Assembly: GCA_004556565.1 (NCBI GenBank)
Contig: SFGN01000005.1
Span: 37,700-101,699 of the forward strand
Reading direction: 5' to 3'
Length of the DNA stretch: 64,000 bases
From: Lachnospiraceae bacterium
GTDB lineage: Bacteria; Bacillota_A; Clostridia; Lachnospirales; Lachnospiraceae
Shown here: positions 24,896-33,344 of the stretch, piece after piece
Position numbering within the stretch: the stretch's first letter is position 1
Layout: each line of letters starts with the position of its first letter
Position numbers and translations under genes: made by a program
The notes under the pieces: model-generated
Seen by the model: the letters and a program-made list of their open reading frames with translations, nothing else
Database searches by the model: none
What the model was told of the DNA's origin: nothing

Positions 24896-26248
24896 ATGGA
24901 TGAAAAGAACAGTATAGATGAAAAATTGATTCTGGAAATGCTTGATGAACGGAAGTTCAAGGAATTAAAAGAAATACTGATGACCATGCATCCTGTTGAT
25001 ATCGTAGATGTTCTGGAGGAACTGAATAAAAAGCAGGCTATTTTGATATTTCGTCTTCTTGAGAAAGAAGAGGCGGCAGAAGTATTTACCGATATGGACA
25101 GCGATACGCGTGAACATCTGATCAATGCATTGACAGACTCCGAGCTGGAAGAAGTCATGGATCAGATGTATCTGGATGATACGGTTGATGTTCTGGAAGA
25201 AATGCCGGCAAATGTGGTCAACCGTCTTCTCAAAGTTACTGATGAGGACACGAGAAAAAAGATCAATCTCCTGCTCCAGTATCCGGAGGATAGTGCCGGA
25301 AGCATTATGAATGTGGAATATGTCAGCCTGCGAAAAGATATGACTGTTGCCGACGCAATTCTGAAAATCCGCCAGGTCGGAATCAATAAGGAAACCATCT
25401 ATACCTGTTATGTGACGGAAAAAAGACATCTGGTCGGCGCAGTTGACGTAAAAGATCTTCTGACCGCGGGGGAAAACCGTCTGATCGAAGAAATTATGGA
25501 TGAAAATGTCATGTATGCCATGACGCTGGACGATCAGGAAATGGTTGCAACATGCATTAAAAAATACGGGCTTGTCGCTATGCCGATCCTCGATTATGAA
25601 AACTGCCTTGTAGGTATTGTAACAGTTGACGATGCAATGTATGTCCTGCAGGATGAGACAACAGAGGATATCAGCATCATGGCCGGAGTGACGCCGAATG
25701 AAGAATCGTATTTCGGGACTTCTGTTTTTAAACATGCAAAAGGCCGTGTGGTATGGCTGATGTTTTTGATGCTGTCTGCCACGATAAGCGGTGAGATTCT
25801 GGCGCATTTTGAAAGTGCGATGGCGGCTATGCCGGTTCTGATAACATTCATTCCGATGCTGATGGGAACCAGCGGAAACAGCGGCTCTCAGAGTTCTACA
25901 ATAGTCATCCGCGGATTGTCGGTCGGGGAAATTGAATTCAAAGACTTTTTCAAAGTCATTTTTAAAGAAATCAGGATTGCTTTTATATGCGGGGTGCTGC
26001 TTGCGGCGGCAAACGGAATCCGAATCTATATCATGTATGGTCATGACATTATGCTTGCCATTGCACTCGGTATTACGATGATCGCAATTATTACAATGGC
26101 AAAATGCATCGGCTGTACGCTTCCGCTGCTGGCAAAAAAGCTGGGCGCAGATCCTGCATTGATGGCCGCCCCGCTGATTTCAACGATTATGGATACCTGT
26201 ACGATCCTGATGTATTTTACAATCGTAACAGCATTTTTTCATTTATAA
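24896..26248 (+). CDS. mgtE: Magnesium transporter MgtE
   Basis: A 450-residue Mg2+ channel/transporter. The N domain (about 1-135) has LEELNKKQAILIFRLL and acidic repeats, the two CBS domains (about 135-260) include DSAGSIMNVEYV, and the five membrane helices follow at about 285-450, with MLMGTSGNSGSQSSTIVIRGL forming the conserved pore segment before and around helix 2. The CBS domains close the pore when cytosolic Mg is high. The start follows GGTGG by 6 bases. I see no M-box magnesium riboswitch upstream; the space holds the hairpin-rich element instead. Confidence 0.95.
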   Translation: MDEKNSIDEKLILEMLDERKFKELKEILMTMHPVDIVDVLEELNKKQAILIFRLLEKEEAAEVFTDMDSDTREHLINALTDSELEEVMDQMYLDDTVDVLEEMPANVVNRLLKVTDEDTRKKINLLLQYPEDSAGSIMNVEYVSLRKDMTVADAILKIRQVGINKETIYTCYVTEKRHLVGAVDVKDLLTAGENRLIEEIMDENVMYAMTLDDQEMVATCIKKYGLVAMPILDYENCLVGIVTVDDAMYVLQDETTEDISIMAGVTPNEESYFGTSVFKHAKGRVVWLMFLMLSATISGEILAHFESAMAAMPVLITFIPMLMGTSGNSGSQSSTIVIRGLSVGEIEFKDFFKVIFKEIRIAFICGVLLAAANGIRIYIMYGHDIMLAIALGITMIAIITMAKCIGCTLPLLAKKLGADPALMAAPLISTIMDTCTILMYFTIVTAFFHL

Positions 26249-26259
26249 CAGAACTATGA

Positions 26260-26290
26260 GACGGGAGGCGGGCTTAAGTCCCGTCTTTTT
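26260..26290 (+). terminator. Terminator of mgtE
   Basis: GACGGGA (26260-26266) pairs with TCCCGTC (26279-26285), followed by TTTTT. Confidence 0.85.
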
Positions 26291-26322
26291 ACATTGTATT
26301 TAAAAATAGACACGGAATTTGC

Positions 26323-26351
26323 TTGTATGCAAAAAACCTTTGCGTTATAAT
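26323..26351 (+). promoter_or_regulatory. sigma-A promoter of pta-ackA
   Basis: TTGTAT (26323-26328), 17-bp spacer, consensus TATAAT (26346-26351). Confidence 0.8.
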
Positions 26352-26389
26352 GAAAACAATGAGAAAATTTGGAAAGGTGGCAATGAACC

Positions 26390-27385
26390 ATGGGATTTAT
26401 TGACGAAATTAAAGCAAGGGCTAAAGCGGATGTTAAGACAATTGTTCTCCCGGAGACGGAAGATGTGAGAACATATCAGGCTGCAGAAGCAGTTCTGAGG
26501 GACGGGACAGCAAAACTGATTCTGGTCGGCAGCAAAGAGGAAATCGAGAAAAACGGAGCAGGATATGACATTTCAGGAGCTTCAATCGTTGACCCTGCTA
26601 CAAGTGACAAGACAGAAGCTTATATTGCAAAGCTGGTAGAACTGAGACAGAAAAAGGGAATGACAGAAGAGCAGGCAAGAGAGATTCTTCTGAACAATTA
26701 TCTGTACTATGGCGTTATGATGGTTAAGATGGGCGATGCTGACGGAATGGTTTCCGGAGCATGTCATTCAACAGCAGATACACTTCGTCCGTGTCTTCAG
26801 ATCCTGAAGACAAAGCCGGGAACAAAACTTGTTTCTGCATTTTTTGTAATGGTTGTTCCGGATTGTGATATGGGTGCAGACGGGACATTTATCTTCGGAG
26901 ATTCCGGTCTGGAGCAGAACCCGGATCCGGAAAAGCTTGCAAATATTGCTGTTTCTTCCGCAGAGTCTTTCCGCACACTGACAGGAAAAGAACCGATTGT
27001 AGCAATGCTTTCTCACTCAACGAAGGGAAGCGCGAAACACGCGGATGTGGACAAGGTCGTAGAAGCAACAAGGCTTGCAAAAGAGCTGGCTCCGGAACTG
27101 AAACTGGACGGAGAACTTCAGCTTGACGCAGCAATCGTTCCGGCAGTCGGAGAATCCAAGGCACCGGGAAGCCCGGTTGCAGGACATGCGAATGTATTGA
27201 TTTTCCCGGATCTGGATGCGGGAAATATCGGATATAAGCTGGTTCAGAGACTTGCAAAGGCAGAAGCTTACGGACCGCTTACACAGGGAATCGCAGCTCC
27301 GGTAAATGATCTGTCCCGCGGATGCAGCGCAGAGGATATTGAAGGCGTTGTGGCAATCACGGCAGTACAGGCTCAGGCGCGATAA
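26390..27385 (+). CDS. pta: Phosphate acetyltransferase
   Basis: Converts acetyl-CoA and phosphate to acetyl phosphate. The 331-residue form is the short class without the regulatory N-terminal domain. Visible are IVLPETEDVRTYQAAEAVL, the substrate-site stretch GMVSGACHSTADTLRP, IFGDSGLEQNP, VAMLSHSTKGSA, DGELQLDAAIVP and NVLIFPDLDAGNIGYKLVQR. AAGGTGG lies 9 bases before the ATG. It is followed by ackA after 108 bp without a terminator, so both are one operon, the main acetate and ATP-forming route of fermenters. Confidence 0.97.
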   Translation: MGFIDEIKARAKADVKTIVLPETEDVRTYQAAEAVLRDGTAKLILVGSKEEIEKNGAGYDISGASIVDPATSDKTEAYIAKLVELRQKKGMTEEQAREILLNNYLYYGVMMVKMGDADGMVSGACHSTADTLRPCLQILKTKPGTKLVSAFFVMVVPDCDMGADGTFIFGDSGLEQNPDPEKLANIAVSSAESFRTLTGKEPIVAMLSHSTKGSAKHADVDKVVEATRLAKELAPELKLDGELQLDAAIVPAVGESKAPGSPVAGHANVLIFPDLDAGNIGYKLVQRLAKAEAYGPLTQGIAAPVNDLSRGCSAEDIEGVVAITAVQAQAR

Positions 27386-27493
27386 TCACAGATTATGAAT
27401 ATCAGACGGCGTTTCACGTTTCAGATGTATGGGGCATCAGCCGATGTCCGACAAGGGAATGCACGTTTTTAAGTTATTTTGGAGGAAAATGAG

Positions 27494-28684
27494 ATGAATG
27501 TATTAGTAATTAATTGTGGAAGCTCTTCGTTAAAATTCCAGTTGATCAATTCTGACACAGAAGCAGTCCTGGCAAAAGGGTTGTGTGAGAGAATCGGGAT
27601 TGACGGAAGCCTGACTTATCAGCCTGCAGGCGGAGAAAAAGTAAAGAGCGCGAAGGCTATGCCGACACACACAGAAGCTATCCAGTTTGTTATTGATGCT
27701 CTGACGGATGCACAGACAGGCGTGGTTAAAAGCCTGGACGAAATTGGAGCAGTAGGACACCGTGTCGTACATGGCGGAGAAAAATTTGCTTCATCTGTAG
27801 TCATCACAGAAGAAGTTAAGGCTGCCATCGAAGAATGTAACGATCTTGCACCGCTTCACAATCCGGCAAACCTGATCGGTATCGACGCATGTGAGAAGCT
27901 GATGCCGGGAACACCTCAGGTTGCAGTATTTGATACGGCTTTCCATCAGACGATGCCTGAAAAAGCTTATATGTATGGACTTCCATACCGTTATTATGAT
28001 GAATATAAAGTAAGACGCTACGGATTCCACGGCACAAGTCACAGCTTTGTGTCAAAAAGGGCTGCGGAATTTCTTGGTGTTTCCTATGACGCTACAAAGA
28101 CGATAGTATGCCATCTTGGAAACGGAGCAAGTGTCTGCGCGGTGCTGAACGGAAAATCTGTAGATACGTCTATGGGGCTTACTCCGCTGGAAGGTCTTGT
28201 GATGGGAACTCGTTCCGGAGATATCGACCCGGCAATTATGGAGTTCATCGCAAAGAAAGAAGGACTTGACATTGACGGACTGATGAAAGTACTGAACAAA
28301 GAATCCGGTGTATATGGTCTGTCTGACGGCGTATCCAGTGACTTCCGTGATTTGTCTGCGGCAGCAGAAGCAGGACAGAAACCGGCCCAGATTGCATTGC
28401 AGGTTTTTGCATATAAAGTTGCAAAATATGTCGGCTCCTATGCGGCAGCTATGAATGGAGTTGACAATATTGTGTTTACGGCAGGTATCGGTGAGAATGA
28501 CGGTGCTATCCGAAAAGAGGTTTGCAGTTATCTCGGATTCCTCGGAATAGAAATTGATGATACGGCAAATGCTAAGAGAGGCGAGGAAGTTGTGATTTCC
28601 ACACCGGATTCTAAAGTAAAAGTACTTGTGATTCCGACAAATGAAGAGCTGGCAATCGCAAGAGAGACAGTGGCACTTTTATAA
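27494..28684 (+). CDS. ackA: Acetate kinase
   Basis: Transfers phosphate from acetyl phosphate to ADP, giving ATP and acetate. With the ATG at 27494, 8 bases after GGAGG, it has 396 residues (an in-frame TTG 15 bases earlier overlaps the ribosome site). It shows VLVINCGSSSLKFQL, HRVVHGGEKF, FDTAFHQTMPE, GFHGTSHSFVS, GNGASVCAVLNGKSVDTSMG, GTRSGDIDP and the adenosine loop TAGIGEND. The pta-ackA spacing holds a weak stem around GGCATC/GATGTC near 27433. No clear terminator follows. Confidence 0.98.
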   Translation: MNVLVINCGSSSLKFQLINSDTEAVLAKGLCERIGIDGSLTYQPAGGEKVKSAKAMPTHTEAIQFVIDALTDAQTGVVKSLDEIGAVGHRVVHGGEKFASSVVITEEVKAAIEECNDLAPLHNPANLIGIDACEKLMPGTPQVAVFDTAFHQTMPEKAYMYGLPYRYYDEYKVRRYGFHGTSHSFVSKRAAEFLGVSYDATKTIVCHLGNGASVCAVLNGKSVDTSMGLTPLEGLVMGTRSGDIDPAIMEFIAKKEGLDIDGLMKVLNKESGVYGLSDGVSSDFRDLSAAAEAGQKPAQIALQVFAYKVAKYVGSYAAAMNGVDNIVFTAGIGENDGAIRKEVCSYLGFLGIEIDDTANAKRGEEVVISTPDSKVKVLVIPTNEELAIARETVALL

Positions 28685-28778
28685 AATTCGGATACAGGGC
28701 GGGCATAGCCGATTAAATGTTGCAGTCCGCAGTGGTGAATGAAGTGTGATAGTAACAGTTCATTTGTGAAAAATTTGG

Positions 28779-28806
28779 TTGACAAACTGATTTTACATGG
28801 TATAAT
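28779..28806 (+). promoter_or_regulatory. sigma-A promoter of yceD-rpmF
   Basis: Consensus TTGACA (28779-28784) and TATAAT (28801-28806) with a 16-bp spacer, the strongest-looking promoter in the window, as fits a ribosomal protein operon. Confidence 0.85.
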
Positions 28807-28834
28807 AGTCTAAGTGTGAATAGGAGTAATAGAG

Positions 28835-29362
28835 ATGCTAATTAGCCTATCAGACGTTTTATCAGAACAGCACAGGCCGGTTGATGCTACGGTGACTCTG
28901 GAGATGGAGGAATTTCGGATTAAGTCCGGTTCATATCCGATTATTCAGAAGAGTCCGGTTCATGTGAATGTTTCACACATTAAAGGCAGGGAACTGAAGA
29001 TTCAGGCAGAGGCAGAAGTCACTATCCTGATTCCATGTGACCGATGTCTGGAAGATGTGGAAGAGAAGTTTTCACTGGACTGTACAAGGTATGTTGATTT
29101 GGCTGCAACGGATGCTGAGCTGAAAGAAGGATTCGATGAATCCAATTATATTAGCGGATATCATCTTGACGTGGACAAAATGCTCTTTAACGAGATATTG
29201 ATAGGATGGCCGACGAAAGTTCTTTGCAGTGATGACTGCAAGGGCATTTGCAGTGTTTGTGGTCAGAACCTAAATAAGGGTACCTGTAACTGTGAAGATA
29301 CAGGGCTTGACCCGAGAATGTCAGTTGTCCGTGATCTGTTTAAGAATTTTAAGGAGGTGTAA
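28835..29362 (+). CDS. DUF177 / YceD family protein
   Basis: A 175-residue protein of the YceD family, almost always found directly upstream of rpmF. It has the central CDRCLEDVEEKFSLDCTRYVDL segment and a C-terminal cysteine-rich end (VLCSDDCKGICSVCGQNL, then CNCED), suggesting a zinc site. In plants and some bacteria the family is tied to 23S rRNA maturation; the exact role in Firmicutes is open. RBS AGGAG lies about 10 bases before the ATG. It is 3 bp from the rpmF start. Confidence 0.85.
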   Translation: MLISLSDVLSEQHRPVDATVTLEMEEFRIKSGSYPIIQKSPVHVNVSHIKGRELKIQAEAEVTILIPCDRCLEDVEEKFSLDCTRYVDLAATDAELKEGFDESNYISGYHLDVDKMLFNEILIGWPTKVLCSDDCKGICSVCGQNLNKGTCNCEDTGLDPRMSVVRDLFKNFKEV

Positions 29363-29365
29363 CCT

Positions 29366-29545
29366 ATGTCTATCTGTCCAAAGAATAAATCTTCAAAAGC
29401 AAGAAGAGATAAGAGAAGAGCAAACTGGAAGATGAGCGCTCCGAATCTGGTAAAGTGCCCGAAGTGCGGAGAGCTTATGATGCCTCACAGAGTATGTAAG
29501 GCTTGCGGCTCTTACAACAAGAAAGAAATCATCGCTGTTGACTAA
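29366..29545 (+). CDS. rpmF: 50S ribosomal protein L32
   Basis: A 59-residue L32, starting MSICPKNKSSKARRDKRR and ending KKEIIAVD. The zinc ribbon is intact: CPKC near residue 31 and CKAC near 45, so this is the zinc-binding (C+) form, not a zinc-independent paralogue. A perfect AAGGAGGTG ribosome site begins in the end of the preceding gene. It is the last gene of the yceD-rpmF unit and a terminator follows. Confidence 0.97.
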   Translation: MSICPKNKSSKARRDKRRANWKMSAPNLVKCPKCGELMMPHRVCKACGSYNKKEIIAVD

Positions 29546-29576
29546 TAGTTGATTAATATGATGAGATGAAAAAATC

Positions 29577-29611
29577 AGGGGTTTATAGTTCTTATAAGCC
29601 CTTGTTTTTTT
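29577..29611 (+). terminator. Terminator of yceD-rpmF
   Basis: AGGGGTTTATA pairs with TTATAAGCCCTT, with a G-T/mismatch near the middle, around a GTTC loop, followed by seven T residues. Confidence 0.8.
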
Positions 29612-29672
29612 ATACTGAATATCATTCAGATTAAAATGTTATTTTTGAATGAGCTTCATAATAAAATAAGGA

Positions 29673-29701
29673 TTGTTTTTATTGCTGCGTTCATGTAGAA
29701 T
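29673..29701 (+). promoter_or_regulatory. sigma-A promoter of the purine permease
   Basis: TTGTTT (29673-29678), 17-bp spacer, TAGAAT (29696-29701). The leader is about 28 nt, which leaves no room for a purine riboswitch. Confidence 0.65.
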
Positions 29702-29735
29702 ATGAAAATAGCAATAAAGAAAGAGAGGAAATGAG

Positions 29736-31094
29736 ATGGAGAAACTTTTTAAATTGAAAGAGAACCACACGGATGTGCGAACAGAAGTGATTGCCGGTAT
29801 TACCACATTTATGACAATGGCATATATCCTGGCAGTTAATCCGAATATTCTCGGAGCTTCCGGAATGGACACAGGCGCAGTTTTCACGGCAACGGCTCTG
29901 GCATCAGCTCTTGCCTCATTTTTAATGGCTGCATTTGCAAATCTTCCGTTTGTATTGTCCGCCGGCATGGGATTGAATGCATATTTTGCATATACTGTCT
30001 GCGGAAGCATGGGATACAGCTGGAATGTAGCCCTGGCGGCAGTTTTTGTGGAAGGACTTATTTTTATCCTTTTGTCGTTAACAAACGTAAGGGAAGCTAT
30101 CTTCAATGCGATTCCGCAGACTTTGAAAATAGCGGTTTCTGTGGGAATTGGTCTTTTTATCACCTTTATCGGACTGCAGAACGCGCATATCGTTGTGGAC
30201 AGTTCAACACTTATCGGAATGTTTTCATTTAAGAGTTCTGTTAGTACCGGTACTTTTAATTCTGAAGGTATCACAGTCCTGCTTGCACTGCTGGGAATAC
30301 TGATAACAGCGATTCTGGTGATCAAGGGCATTAAGGGAAATATCCTGCTCGGTATCCTGATTACCTGGGGACTGGGGATTATCTGCCAGATCGCAGGCCT
30401 GTACGTGCCGAATCCGGATGCGGGATTTTACAGTCTGATTCCGGAAAAAATTATTTCCACGCCGGCAAGTATGGCACCGACCTTTATGAAGCTGTCTTTT
30501 GACGGTCTCAAAATAGTTGATTTTATTGTGATCATGATGGCGTTTTTGTTTGTCGATATGTTTGATACACTCGGAACATTGATCGGATGTGCATCCAAGG
30601 CGGATATGCTGGATGAGAACGGCAAACTTCCGAAAATCCGCGGAGCACTGCTTTCTGACGCTATCGGCACATCCGTCGGGGCTGTGTTCGGGACATCAAC
30701 GATCACGACATTTGTAGAGTCTTCTTCAGGAATTGCTGAGGGAGGAAGGACAGGTCTTACCGCAGTTGTCTCCGGACTTATGTTCCTTCTGTCCTTATTC
30801 CTGTCACCGATCTTCCTGACGATCCCGTCGTTTGCAACGGCTCCTGCACTTATTATCGTAGGATTTTTAATGATCCAGCAGGTGACAAAGATTGACTTTA
30901 ATAATTTACCGGAAGCCATTCCGGCATTCATTACGATTTTTGCGATGCCTTTTATGTATTCTATTTCTGAAGGAATCGCGCTTGGTGTCATTTCTTATGT
31001 TGTTATCAATCTGATCGCAGGAAACAGAAAGAAAATCACGCCGCTTATGTATGTTCTGGCAATACTTTTTGTTGTAAAATATATTGTTCTGTAA
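29736..31094 (+). CDS. NCS2 family permease, AzgA/PbuG-like (adenine/hypoxanthine/guanine)
   Basis: A 452-residue inner-membrane permease of 12-14 helices. The N-terminal VRTEVIAGITTFMTMAYILAV and NPNILGASGMD are hallmarks of the AzgA subgroup of nucleobase:cation symporters, as is LSAGMGLNAYFAYTVC; the later FVDMFDTLGTLIG and ESSSGIAEGGRTGLTAVV form the substrate/ion region. Members carry hypoxanthine, guanine or adenine; the sequence does not choose among them. It has its own promoter and terminator, and AGAGAGGAAATGAG precedes the ATG. Confidence 0.9.
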   Translation: MEKLFKLKENHTDVRTEVIAGITTFMTMAYILAVNPNILGASGMDTGAVFTATALASALASFLMAAFANLPFVLSAGMGLNAYFAYTVCGSMGYSWNVALAAVFVEGLIFILLSLTNVREAIFNAIPQTLKIAVSVGIGLFITFIGLQNAHIVVDSSTLIGMFSFKSSVSTGTFNSEGITVLLALLGILITAILVIKGIKGNILLGILITWGLGIICQIAGLYVPNPDAGFYSLIPEKIISTPASMAPTFMKLSFDGLKIVDFIVIMMAFLFVDMFDTLGTLIGCASKADMLDENGKLPKIRGALLSDAIGTSVGAVFGTSTITTFVESSSGIAEGGRTGLTAVVSGLMFLLSLFLSPIFLTIPSFATAPALIIVGFLMIQQVTKIDFNNLPEAIPAFITIFAMPFMYSISEGIALGVISYVVINLIAGNRKKITPLMYVLAILFVVKYIVL

Positions 31095-31120
31095 CAGGAA
31101 ACGGTGAAAATATGGAGAGA

Positions 31121-31155
31121 AGAGCGTGAAACTTTTGGGTTCACGTTCTTTTTTC
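31121..31155 (+). terminator. Terminator of the purine permease gene
   Basis: AGAGCGTGAA (31121-31130) pairs with TTCACGTTCT (31140-31149) with one G-T wobble, followed by TTTTT. Confidence 0.85.
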
Positions 31156-31184
31156 TTGATTTTTATATTAATGTCTAGTAGAAT
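31156..31184 (+). promoter_or_regulatory. sigma-A promoter of plsX-acpP
   Basis: TTGATT (31156-31161), 17-bp spacer, TAGAAT (31179-31184), immediately after the terminator. I see no convincing FapR-type palindrome here. Confidence 0.6.
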
Positions 31185-31212
31185 AAGTGCAGTAGCGTAA
31201 GGAGGAAAGAAA

Positions 31213-32238
31213 ATGTCCGATATTACAAGAGTTGCTCTTGACGCCATGGGCGGCGATAACGCGCCGGCTGAGATTGTCAAGGGGGCGGTTGCAGCAGTGA
31301 AAAAACAGAAGGGGATTAAAATTTATCTTACAGGAAAAGAGGACGTGCTGAAAAAGGAATTGTCTGCATATACCTATCCTGAAGAGATGATTGAGATTGT
31401 TCCGGCCACAGAAGTTATTGAAACAGCAGAGCCGCCGGTGATGGCAATCCGCAAGAAAAAGGATTCTTCGATTGTCGTGGCGATGAACCTGGTGAAGCAG
31501 GGGAAGGCAGATGCGTTTGTTTCAGCCGGAAGTTCCGGTGCCGTTTTGGTCGGAGGGCAGGTTCTCGTAGGACGCATCAAAGGTGTGGAACGGCCGCCGC
31601 TTGCACCGTTAATCCCAACGGAAAAAGGCGTATCTCTTCTGATTGACTGCGGTGCTAATGTCGACGCCAGACCGTCACATCTGGTACAGTTTGCGAGAAT
31701 GGGTTCCATTTATATGGAAAGCGTGCTCGGAAGGAAGAACCCGACAGTCGGCATTGTCAATATCGGTGCAGAAGAAGAGAAAGGGAACGCGCTTGTCAAA
31801 GAGACATTTCCGCTTCTCAAAGAATGCAAGGATATCAATTTTGTAGGCAGCGTGGAAGCAAGAGATATTCCGTCAGGCAATGTGGATGTCATCGTCTGTG
31901 AGGCGTTTGCCGGCAATGTGATTTTGAAGCTGTACGAAGGGCTTGGGGCTACTCTGATCAAGAAGATTAAAAAAGGTCTTATGTCTTCCCTCCGCAGCAA
32001 AATCGGCGCACTTTTGATTAAGCCGGCATTGAAGGCTACATTGAAGGATTTTGACGCCAGCCAGTACGGCGGGGCACCTCTTTTGGGGTTGAAAGGGCTG
32101 GTAGTCAAGACACACGGGAATGCTACTGCAAATGAGGTATGCAATTCCATCGTTCAATGTGTGACATTTAAAGAACAGCGAATCAATGAAAAAATCCAGG
32201 AGGCTGTTCAGTCACAGGAAGAAAAAAAAGAATCATAA
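31213..32238 (+). CDS. plsX: Phosphate acyltransferase PlsX
   Basis: Makes acyl-phosphate from acyl-ACP, the acyl donor used by PlsY. The 341-residue protein begins with VALDAMGGDNAPAEIVKGAV and contains ASVVVAMNLVK-type helix (SSIVVAMNLVKQGKADAFVSAG), SSGAVLVGGQ, RPPLAPLIPT, LIDCGANVDARPSHLVQFA and VCEAFAGNVILKLYEG. RBS AAGGAGG is 8 bases before the ATG. acpP follows at 68 bp, a common arrangement, and plsY and gpsA lie 10 kb downstream, completing the pathway to lysophosphatidic acid. Confidence 0.96.
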   Translation: MSDITRVALDAMGGDNAPAEIVKGAVAAVKKQKGIKIYLTGKEDVLKKELSAYTYPEEMIEIVPATEVIETAEPPVMAIRKKKDSSIVVAMNLVKQGKADAFVSAGSSGAVLVGGQVLVGRIKGVERPPLAPLIPTEKGVSLLIDCGANVDARPSHLVQFARMGSIYMESVLGRKNPTVGIVNIGAEEEKGNALVKETFPLLKECKDINFVGSVEARDIPSGNVDVIVCEAFAGNVILKLYEGLGATLIKKIKKGLMSSLRSKIGALLIKPALKATLKDFDASQYGGAPLLGLKGLVVKTHGNATANEVCNSIVQCVTFKEQRINEKIQEAVQSQEEKKES

Positions 32239-32306
32239 AGTGGCATGTGTATGGCATGTGATCAGTTTGAATGTAACCTGGAAATGGAATAGAAAGGAAA
32301 TGAGTT

Positions 32307-32537
32307 ATGGAATTTGAAAAATTACAGGAAATTATTGCAGATGTAATGAATGTTTCAGCAGATGAGATTCAGCCGGAGACTACGTTTGTAGATGATTTGG
32401 GCGCGGATTCACTGGATATTTTCCAGATTATTATGGGGATCGAGGAAGAATTTGACATCGAGATTGACAGCGATGATGCAGAGAAGATTACGACGGTGCA
32501 GGATGCTGTCGATCAGATAAAGAAGGCAGTGGAATAA
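32307..32537 (+). CDS. acpP: Acyl carrier protein
   Basis: A 76-residue acidic ACP with the phosphopantetheine attachment serine in DLGADSLDIFQIIMGIEEEF (about S37). The protein carries fatty acyl chains for PlsX and fatty acid synthesis. RBS AAAGGAAATGAG precedes the ATG. A short terminator follows before rnc, so acpP can be expressed at a higher level than rnc and smc. The 67-bp gap before it contains a near-tandem GGCATGTG. Confidence 0.97.
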   Translation: MEFEKLQEIIADVMNVSADEIQPETTFVDDLGADSLDIFQIIMGIEEEFDIEIDSDDAEKITTVQDAVDQIKKAVE

Positions 32538-32556
32538 GAAAAGATTTTAAAGAAAG

Positions 32557-32577
32557 AAGCCCTTCTTGGGGCTTTTT
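32557..32577 (+). terminator. Terminator between acpP and rnc
   Basis: AAGCCC (32557-32562) pairs with GGGCTT (32569-32574) around TTCTTG, then TTT. It is short and probably leaky, allowing read-through into rnc-smc-ftsY. Confidence 0.7.
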
Positions 32578-32601
32578 CCTTTTCTGGACAGGAGAGTATC
32601 A

Positions 32602-33300
32602 ATGAGTAGAGCATTAAAAGAACTGGAACGGAAGATCGGCTACAGATTCCGGGATCCGTCCCTTTTGGAACGTGCCATGATGCATAGTTCTTATATAAAT
32701 GAAAAGCATCTGCCCAAGCACTGCTGCAATGAACGGCTTGAATTTCTGGGGGATGCCGTGCTGGAACTTGTTTCCAGTGAATTTTTATTTAAAGAGAATC
32801 CGGAAGTGTCCGAGGGAGAGCTGACAAAAACCCGTGCGAGCATGGTGTGTGAGCCGTCGCTGGCATTTTGTGCAAGAGATATCAGTCTGGGAGAGTATCT
32901 TCTGCTTGGGAAAGGAGAAGAAGCTACCGGGGGGAGAAAACGGGAATCTGTTACATCTGATGCGATGGAGGCTCTGATCGGGGCAATTTACCTGGACGGT
33001 GGTTTTACTAATGCGAAAGAGTTTATCCGTCGGTTTGTTTTGTCGGATCTGGAAAATAAGAAACTCTTTTTCGATAGCAAGACTATTTTGCAGGAGATTG
33101 TGCAGTCGGAAAAGAATCAGGGCATTGCCTATCGGCTGCTGAAAGAGGAAGGTCCGGATCACGACAAGGAGTTTTTTGTAGAAGTATATCTCGGGGATGT
33201 GAACTATGGAATCGGGAAAGGCCGTACGAAGAAAGCGGCTGAGCAGGAAGCTGCCTATCAGGCAATCCTGAGGATAAAGCAGGAAGAAAGCAAATCATGA
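32602..33300 (+). CDS. rnc: Ribonuclease III
   Basis: Double-strand-specific endonuclease for rRNA and mRNA processing. The start ATG 32602 (MSRALKELERKIGYRF), 5 bases after GGAGAG, gives 232 residues; an in-frame ATG at 32566 lies inside the terminator stem. The catalytic signature NERLEFLGDAVLEL is at about 47-60, the second metal site at SDAMEALIGAIYLDGG, and the C-terminal dsRNA-binding domain from about 155 includes GKGRTKKAAEQEAA. It leads the conserved rnc-smc-ftsY cluster. Confidence 0.97.
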   Translation: MSRALKELERKIGYRFRDPSLLERAMMHSSYINEKHLPKHCCNERLEFLGDAVLELVSSEFLFKENPEVSEGELTKTRASMVCEPSLAFCARDISLGEYLLLGKGEEATGGRKRESVTSDAMEALIGAIYLDGGFTNAKEFIRRFVLSDLENKKLFFDSKTILQEIVQSEKNQGIAYRLLKEEGPDHDKEFFVEVYLGDVNYGIGKGRTKKAAEQEAAYQAILRIKQEESKS

Positions 33301-33344
33301 GGAACAGCTGAGGCTGGTCTGTAACGAAATTAAGCAGGTGTAAG

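Noticed and set aside
24965..26044. 359-codon open frame on the minus strand inside mgtE
   Set aside because: It is the antisense shadow of mgtE, with no ribosome site or family likeness; the plus strand shows a full MgtE.
29611..29735. Purine riboswitch before the AzgA-type permease
   Set aside because: The promoter at 29673-29701 leaves a leader of about 28 nt and the purine aptamer core bases are not found.
31156..31200. FapR operator before plsX
   Set aside because: The stretch around 31168-31187 has only a poor palindrome and does not match the known 17-bp FapR site well.
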